Source of the DNA: Chloroflexota bacterium
Lineage (GTDB): Bacteria > Chloroflexota > UBA11872
Direction: 5' to 3'
Length of the DNA: 11,456 bases
Assembly (NCBI GenBank): GCA_028875175.1
Contig: JAPPFO010000144.1
Location: 1-11,456, forward strand
Both the position numbers and the translations under genes were made by a program. Positions 8,057 to 11,456 of this stretch are shown here, one piece after another (positions within the stretch are counted from its first letter, which is position 1; every line of letters begins with the position of its first letter). Under the pieces are notes generated by a model that was given only the letters and a program-made list of their open reading frames with translations, made no database searches and was not told where the DNA came from.

Positions 8057-9021
8057 GATTTCACCCTATCGTTCCCAGCAGGCGGATCGGCGCCCACGGG
8101 GGCAAGCGGAATCTTGCTTGTGCAAGCGGCCAGCGCTTCGGCTTGGGTGTCACACACCGGAATGATCTGATCGAAGCCGCTCACGTTAAAGACCCGGTGG
8201 ACTTCATCGGTAACCGAGCACAGGCCAAGCTCGGCGCCTTGCTGGCGCAGCGATTTGGCCAGAGCCAGCACGACGCGGAGCCCCGCACTGCTGATGTAGT
8301 CGAGCTGGCGACAATCCAGAATCATCGCCGTTTCGCAGGCCTTTTTCACGACCGTCAGGGCTGTTTCGAACCGCCGGATGGTCGTGGCGTCCACGCGCCC
8401 TTCCACGGCGACCACGACCACCCCGTCGGGAGTCGCACTTAGCACGGCAAGCTTGACTTGACCGCCGGAAGACGGCGCGCGTCCTTCCACGTCATCGGCG
8501 TACAGGCCGTCGGGTTCCATGTGGATCAAAACGGGAGACTCGACCAACGAGTCGGCCGCCGTGGCCGGACGGGACTCCGGCATCCCCTCCGCGGAATCAT
8601 CGCCTGCCGCCTTATGGCGCATGAGCGCCCGGTGTTCCAGGGCCCGCTCGATCGTGGCGCGCAAATCCTTGAAGTCGATGGGCTTGGTGACGAAGTCGAA
8701 CGCCCCACGGTTCATGGCCGACCGGATGTTGTCGATGTCCCCATAGGCCGTAACGATCACTGAGCGTATGTCCGGGTCCACGTCCGGAATCTGCTGCAGC
8801 AGGGTCAGCCCGTCCATCTCCGGCATATTGATGTCCGAGAGGACAATGTCGATGTCGTTCTCGCGCAGCCGCTCCAGCGCCTCCACGCCGTTGCGGGCGA
8901 AGACAAACTCGAACTGACCCTTGCGGACGCTGCGGCGCATCCGCTGCCGCATCAGGACTTCCAGGTCGGCCTCGTCGTCAACGACCAGGATCTTGGCAGG
9001 GGCGTCCAACGCCATGGTCAC
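8050..9021 (-). CDS. Response regulator with STAS (anti-sigma antagonist) output domain
   Basis: A 323-residue protein. Residues 9-130 are a receiver with Asp15/Asp16, phospho-acceptor Asp63, Thr91 and Lys113. A linker of about 55 residues, rich in Ala, Pro, Ser and acidic residues, leads to a STAS domain (about 188-300) with YISSAGLRV (242-250); by alignment with SpoIIAA, Ser245 is the likely kinase target. The STAS domain ends in VSGFDQIIP and TQAEALAA, shared with the two stand-alone STAS proteins upstream. A Pro-rich tail of about 20 residues follows. Inference: aspartate phosphorylation by the operon's histidine kinase could expose or hide the STAS domain and so alter its binding to the RsbW-like kinase. 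Start is GTG at 9021; an ATG two codons later (9015) is an equal alternative. STAS as a response-regulator output is much rarer than PP2C or DNA-binding domains. Confidence 0.9.
   Translation of the reverse strand: MTMALDAPAKILVVDDEADLEVLMRQRMRRSVRKGQFEFVFARNGVEALERLRENDIDIVLSDINMPEMDGLTLLQQIPDVDPDIRSVIVTAYGDIDNIRSAMNRGAFDFVTKPIDFKDLRATIERALEHRALMRHKAAGDDSAEGMPESRPATAADSLVESPVLIHMEPDGLYADDVEGRAPSSGGQVKLAVLSATPDGVVVVAVEGRVDATTIRRFETALTVVKKACETAMILDCRQLDYISSAGLRVVLALAKSLRQQGAELGLCSVTDEVHRVFNVSGFDQIIPVCDTQAEALAACTSKIPLAPVGADPPAGNDRVKSW
8061..8066 (-). promoter_or_regulatory. Shine-Dalgarno site of the REC-PP2C gene
   Basis: GGGTGA lies 4 nt before the GTG at 8056, within the final codons of the REC-STAS gene, and supports this GTG as the start despite the 7-bp overlap. 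Confidence 0.5.
8652..9000 (-). repeat. Receiver-domain duplication, copy B (in REC-STAS)
   Basis: Second copy of the receiver-coding segment, about 960 bp away in the same orientation and fused to a different output domain (STAS instead of PP2C). The acceptor region SDINMPEMDG and the TKPIDF switch lysine are identical in both. The switch hydroxyl residue differs, Thr91 here against Ser90 in the other copy. Confidence 0.8.
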
Positions 9022-9040
9022 GCCCAGCGGCTCGCAGAGC

Positions 9041-9061
9041 GGTCGCCCGCACCGGGCGTCC
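9041..9061 (-). other. Small hairpin between STAS-2 and REC-STAS genes
   Basis: CGCCCG, loop CAC, CGGGCG (9044-9058), extended by two further G-C pairs beyond one mismatch, sits in the 61-bp gap after the second STAS gene. No U run follows in the transcribed direction. It could modestly stabilise or pause the message; short GC hairpins are also expected by chance at this GC content. Confidence 0.3.
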
Positions 9062-9082
9062 TGGCCCGTATATCGGTGGCCG

Positions 9083-9439
9083 CTAGCGCGAACATGCGGC
9101 CAGAGCCTCGGCTTGGGAGTCGTGCACGGGAATAATCTGGTCGAATCCGCTCACCTCCAAGACCTTGCGGAGGGACTCCGGCACTGAGCAAACCGTCAGC
9201 ATGCCGCCTTTCCGCGCCTGGGACTTCGTGAGTCCCAGCAGGACGCGAAGCGCCGCACTGCTGATATACGTAAGGTTCTCGAGATCCAGCACCAGACCCT
9301 TCGTACCGGCGTCGGCCACGGTACCGAGCACGCGCTGGAATCTCGGCGCGGTGGAGCCATCCACCCGGCCCTCGATCGCGACGACCATCACCCCATTTCC
9401 GGTGACGTTCACCACGTTCACGTTCACTTGGTCTCTCAA
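9083..9439 (-). CDS. Stand-alone STAS anti-sigma antagonist, RsbV/SpoIIAA-like (STAS-2)
   Basis: A single-domain STAS protein of 118 residues if it starts at the TTG (9439), or 114 if at the GTG (9427). A TAGGA sequence lies only 2 nt before the TTG, while GAGAG lies 5 nt before the GTG, so the GTG may be the true start. The core AIEGRVDGSTAPRFQRVL and the LDLENLTYIS strand are typical of the family. The acceptor loop reads YISSAALRV instead of the more common SSAGLRV seen in the other two copies here; the serine (Ser61 in the long form) is kept. Expected role: when unphosphorylated it binds the RsbW-like kinase and releases that kinase's partner; when phosphorylated it is inactive until the REC-PP2C phosphatase acts. 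It ends in VSGFDQIIPVHDSQAEALAA, nearly the same as its paralogues. Confidence 0.88.
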   Translation of the reverse strand: MRDQVNVNVVNVTGNGVMVVAIEGRVDGSTAPRFQRVLGTVADAGTKGLVLDLENLTYISSAALRVLLGLTKSQARKGGMLTVCSVPESLRKVLEVSGFDQIIPVHDSQAEALAACSR

Positions 9440-9459
9440 TTCCTACAGACACTTAACAG

Positions 9460-9488
9460 AACGCTCCCCGCGGCTGTCCTGGAGCGTT
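9460..9488 (-). other. Intercistronic hairpin between STAS-3 and STAS-2 genes
   Basis: A perfect 8-bp stem, AACGCTCC pairing with GGAGCGTT, encloses a 13-nt loop in the 103-bp gap between the first and second STAS genes. It ends about 20 nt before the TTG start of STAS-2. In the transcribed direction only UU closes the stem, so full termination is unlikely. It may be a processing or partial-attenuation element that sets different levels for the first gene and the rest. Confidence 0.45.
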
Positions 9489-9542
9489 TCGCCCGGTCGC
9501 TCGCGGATCGGCCACGTCGCCGTCCGCCACGCACGCCGGGGC

Positions 9543-9887
9543 TCAGCTCTTGCGGGCGGCGAGCGCTTCGGCCTGGGTGGCGTGAATGGGGATGATTTGG
9601 TCGAAGCCGCTGACGCTGAAGATTTCGCGGATCGGGTCCGACAGCGAACAGATAGAAAGCGTGGCTTCCTTGCGCTGCAGGGACTTGGCCGCCAGCAGGA
9701 TCACGCGCAGCCCCGCGCTGCTGATGTACGTCAGCCGCTCCATGTCCAGAATCACCGCCTGGTCGCTGGCCTCGATCACGGCCTCCAGGGCGCTCTGGAA
9801 GTCGCGGGCGTTGGTGCCGTCCACTCGGCCATCCGCCGTCACGACGATGGCGTTGTCGTTCCACGCCCACTCGGTGCTAACGCTCAT
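9543..9887 (-). CDS. Stand-alone STAS anti-sigma antagonist, first gene of operon (STAS-3)
   Basis: A 114-residue STAS protein. The frame stays open further upstream (to 9974), but the ATG at 9887 is preceded by AAGGAG at a 9-nt spacing and gives the normal family length, so it is chosen. Core features are VVTADGRVDGTNARDFQSAL, the strand AVILDMERLTYIS, and the acceptor loop YISSAGLRV with Ser57 as the likely kinase target. The C-terminal helix begins after VSGFDQIIP and ends TQAEALAARKS. It lacks any signal peptide or membrane segment and should act in the cytosol as a substrate of the RsbW-like kinase and REC-PP2C phosphatase. Being first in the operon, with the strongest ribosome binding site and a hairpin after it, it may be made in excess of the others. 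Confidence 0.9.
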   Translation of the reverse strand: MSVSTEWAWNDNAIVVTADGRVDGTNARDFQSALEAVIEASDQAVILDMERLTYISSAGLRVILLAAKSLQRKEATLSICSLSDPIREIFSVSGFDQIIPIHATQAEALAARKS

Positions 9888-10339
9888 GGGATTCGTCTCC
9901 TTGCCTGCTCCAGCAGTCTCCCACGCTTGGGGGCCGAGTGCACAATCTGATGAGGCAGCGCTTCGCCGGCCCATGTCGCGCAGAGTTCGAGGCCACCGCT
10001 GCCCACGGGCCCACTGCCTACCGCAACGCCCACGAAATCATGGCCGGAGACCTGAATCTCAGTATTAGATATCGGCATGGTAGACAGAACGATTTGGCCT
10101 TGGGCGGGCGACAGTACCGCCAACATGCGAATGAGTTCGCGTAGCCTAGCAGATACCGGTGCTCGCGGTTGCATGGCAAACCACCATGCTGCGGCATCCT
10201 GGCGAGGTACTCGCGGCGGCGTCCATTCGACGGTTCTGGCCGGCCGCGAAATATCATCTGGCATGGCAGAAGCGCCGCTGCCGGTGTGCGACCGGCCAGC
10301 GACCATTCGGCGTGCTCAGGAGTTCACTGGCCCACGCCC
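9888..10339. other. Long divergent intergenic region (operon and tsaC promoters)
   Basis: This 452-bp stretch separates the signalling operon from tsaC and must hold both promoters. No reading frame in it shows the high third-position GC of its neighbours. On the minus strand an AT-rich TATCTAATACT at 10062-10072 could contain a -10 element for the operon, giving a leader of about 170 nt. On the plus strand TATCAT at 10252-10257, with TCGACG at 10227-10232 (19-nt spacer), is a weak candidate promoter for tsaC. A hairpin (CTGCCGGT pairing with ACCGGCCAG, 10278-10299, one bulge) lies about 40 nt before the tsaC ATG. None of these matches is strong. Confidence 0.4.
9897..9902 (-). promoter_or_regulatory. 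Strong Shine-Dalgarno site deciding the STAS-3 start
   Basis: AAGGAG is 9 nt before the ATG at 9887. It is the best ribosome binding site in the window and rules out the longer upstream reading of the same frame. Confidence 0.75.
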
Positions 10340-11011
10340 ATGACTGGACTTTCCATCCCGCCTGACGCCGAGTCCCAGGTTGACGAAATGTCGTCGACAT
10401 GCGCCGTAGCCCGTTGCGCCAGGCTGCTGGCAGCGGGTGGGGTTGCCGCAATCCCAACGGACACCCTGTATGGACTGGCCGCCAGTATCCGCGCCCCCGA
10501 GGCTGTAGCGCGCATCCTTGGCATCAAGACCCGAGACCCCGGCGCCGGCATCCCGGTACTTGTCGAAAGCGCGGCGCAGGCCGGCGAGATTGCCGACATC
10601 TCGCCAGAGGCTCGTCGCCTTGCCCGCGCCTTCTGGCCTGGCGCCGTAACACTGGTGCTGCCCGCCCGCTCGGGTGTCGATCGGCGGCTGCTTGGTCCTG
10701 GCGGAACGGTCGGCGTACGCGTTCCGGCTTCCGGCATCGTCCGCGATCTGATTCGCCTCGTCGGGGCGCCACTTACCGGCACCAGCGCCAACCTGCACAA
10801 CCAGCCGCCGCCCATGACCGCCCAGGCAGCCGCGGACGCAGTCGGGCACGTGGTGGACCTGGTACTGGACGGCGGACCAGGCGCTGGCGCGCCCTCCACC
10901 GTAATCGACCTGGCGCAAGATCCTCCGCTGATCCTGCGTAACGGCGCCGTGGACGCGCCGACCATTCAGGCTGTCGTACCCGCCGTGCGTCCGTCCGTCG
11001 ACGCTGGCTGA
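10340..11011 (+). CDS. tsaC: L-threonylcarbamoyladenylate synthase (TsaC/YwlC/Sua5 family)
   Basis: A 223-residue protein of the YrdC/Sua5 family. Visible motifs are GGVAAIPTDTLYGLAAS (33-49), Lys63 and Arg65 in the KTR substrate-binding motif, FWPGAVTLVL (98-107), GVRVPA (125-130), LTGTSANLHNQPP (145-157) and STVIDL (186-191). Family knowledge: it makes threonylcarbamoyl-AMP from threonine, bicarbonate and ATP, the first step of t6A37 modification of ANN-decoding tRNAs; it is cytosolic and usually essential. The length matches the short TsaC/YwlC form without the Sua5 C-terminal domain. The ATG at 10340 gives an N-terminus of usual length; the ATG at 10388, with AGG 8 nt upstream, is a possible shorter start. 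The frame extends upstream without good coding signal. Its TGA overlaps the next gene's ATG (TGATG). Confidence 0.92.
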   Translation: MTGLSIPPDAESQVDEMSSTCAVARCARLLAAGGVAAIPTDTLYGLAASIRAPEAVARILGIKTRDPGAGIPVLVESAAQAGEIADISPEARRLARAFWPGAVTLVLPARSGVDRRLLGPGGTVGVRVPASGIVRDLIRLVGAPLTGTSANLHNQPPPMTAQAAADAVGHVVDLVLDGGPGAGAPSTVIDLAQDPPLILRNGAVDAPTIQAVVPAVRPSVDAG

Positions 11012-11456
11012 TGAGCAACGCGCCAGTCGAGCTGGTCGGCGGCTTCACTAGCGCCGAGGCGCGATTCCTCCGCGGCCAGTTCGACGACTGCCGGATTCAC
11101 CTGATCGCCCGCTCGCTGCTCGACCAGCGCACCGCCCTGCTGCGCTGGCAGCCCGCTGCGGACATGCATCCACACGTTGTCGAAGCCGCGTCGCCCCGCG
11201 TGACCGACCGTCGCCGCCGCCCGTCCGTCGCCTGGTACGTGCTGGAACACGAACCGGACCTGCGCCTCGTCCCAATTGCCTCCGGCCCCGACCTGCGCGA
11301 CAGCTACCCGGACCACTTCCCGGCCGATGCCGTGCCGGATCAGCCGACCGGCAAGGGCTGCTTGCCATTCAGCCGGTGGCTATGGCCCCTGGCAACGGCA
11401 GTGGCCCCGGGGGGGGTATTTAGGCCCGGGGGGCCCCCCCCCGGGGGGGGGCCGGG
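11011..11456 (+). CDS. Unrecognised protein, N-terminal part, coupled to tsaC
   Basis: An ATG at 11011 shares one base with the tsaC stop (TGATG), and the frame stays open to the right edge. Third codon positions are overwhelmingly G or C up to about 11370, the pattern of a real gene in this genome. The visible protein begins MSNAPVELVGGFTSAEARFL, contains an Arg-rich patch (VTDRRRRPSVAWYV), and is rich in Asp, Pro and Arg. There is no signal peptide or membrane segment, and I do not recognise a family. From about 11405 the sequence becomes runs of G and C, so the last ~15 codons should not be trusted. Confidence 0.6.
   Translation, partial: MSNAPVELVGGFTSAEARFLRGQFDDCRIHLIARSLLDQRTALLRWQPAADMHPHVVEAASPRVTDRRRRPSVAWYVLEHEPDLRLVPIASGPDLRDSYPDHFPADAVPDQPTGKGCLPFSRWLWPLATAVAPGGVFRPGGPPPGGGP
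11405..11456. other. Low-complexity G/C runs, probable contig-end artefact
   Basis: The last ~50 bases consist of alternating blocks of C and G up to nine or ten long, unlike anything else in the window. This looks like low-quality consensus at a contig end rather than biology. Confidence 0.7.

Noticed and set aside
9018..9452. A 144-codon minus-strand frame covering the STAS-2 gene.
   Set aside because: It is an out-of-frame shadow; the STAS motifs are in the other frame.
9884..10306. A 140-codon minus-strand frame in the intergenic region whose stop overlaps the STAS-3 ATG (ATGA), looking like another coupled operon gene.
   Set aside because: Its third-position GC is clearly lower than in the neighbouring genes, no domain is recognisable, and STAS-3 has its own strong ribosome binding site. 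The ATGA arises simply from the STAS-3 start ATG-AGC.
10316..10965. Overlapping 200- and 213-codon minus-strand frames opposite tsaC.
   Set aside because: They are antisense to a gene carrying every TsaC family motif and show none of their own.

Overview
The window is a high-GC bacterial chromosome segment with dense gene packing, GC-rich third codon positions and several GTG starts. The mix of genes (a yvcK homologue with an N-terminal membrane segment, a Cof-type HAD phosphatase, a short TsaC/YwlC-type protein, and a large partner-switching operon) would fit a Chloroflexota-like lineage. No marker gene is present, so that placement is a guess. No tRNA, rRNA, CRISPR array or mobile element was seen.

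Layout. The left edge (1-650, +) is the C-terminal two thirds of a trans-polyprenyl diphosphate synthase. It converges on a yvcK/CofD-family gene (690-2006, -) with a strong hairpin between them. A Cof-type HAD phosphatase (2152-2979, +) is divergent from yvcK and ends 19 bp from the end of a long minus-strand operon. The right flank holds tsaC (10340-11011, +), followed by an unrecognised gene coupled to it by TGATG (11011 to the edge). The last ~50 bases are runs of G and C that look like a poor contig end.

The centrepiece is a seven-gene minus-strand operon (9887 down to 2999). In transcription order it encodes: a stand-alone STAS protein; a second stand-alone STAS protein; a response regulator with a STAS output domain (REC-STAS); a response regulator with a SpoIIE/RsbU-type PP2C phosphatase (REC-PP2C); an RsbW-like serine kinase; a membrane-anchored LivK-type periplasmic binding protein; and a transmembrane sensor histidine kinase with a large extracytoplasmic domain. 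The last five genes overlap one another by 7, 1, 4 and 4 bp, so they are almost certainly co-translated.

Inferred logic: the binding protein senses a small ligand and passes its state to the histidine kinase, as TorT does to TorS. The kinase lacks a receiver of its own and can phosphorylate the two near-duplicate receiver domains, one on the phosphatase and one on an antagonist. The phosphatase and the RsbW-like kinase then set the phosphorylation of the conserved serine on three STAS domains, which compete for the kinase or another partner. No sigma factor, transporter permease or obvious output gene is in the window, so the regulated process is unknown. The joining of a TorT/TorS-like sensor to a complete partner-switching module, with paralogous receivers on both opposing arms, is the most interesting thing here.
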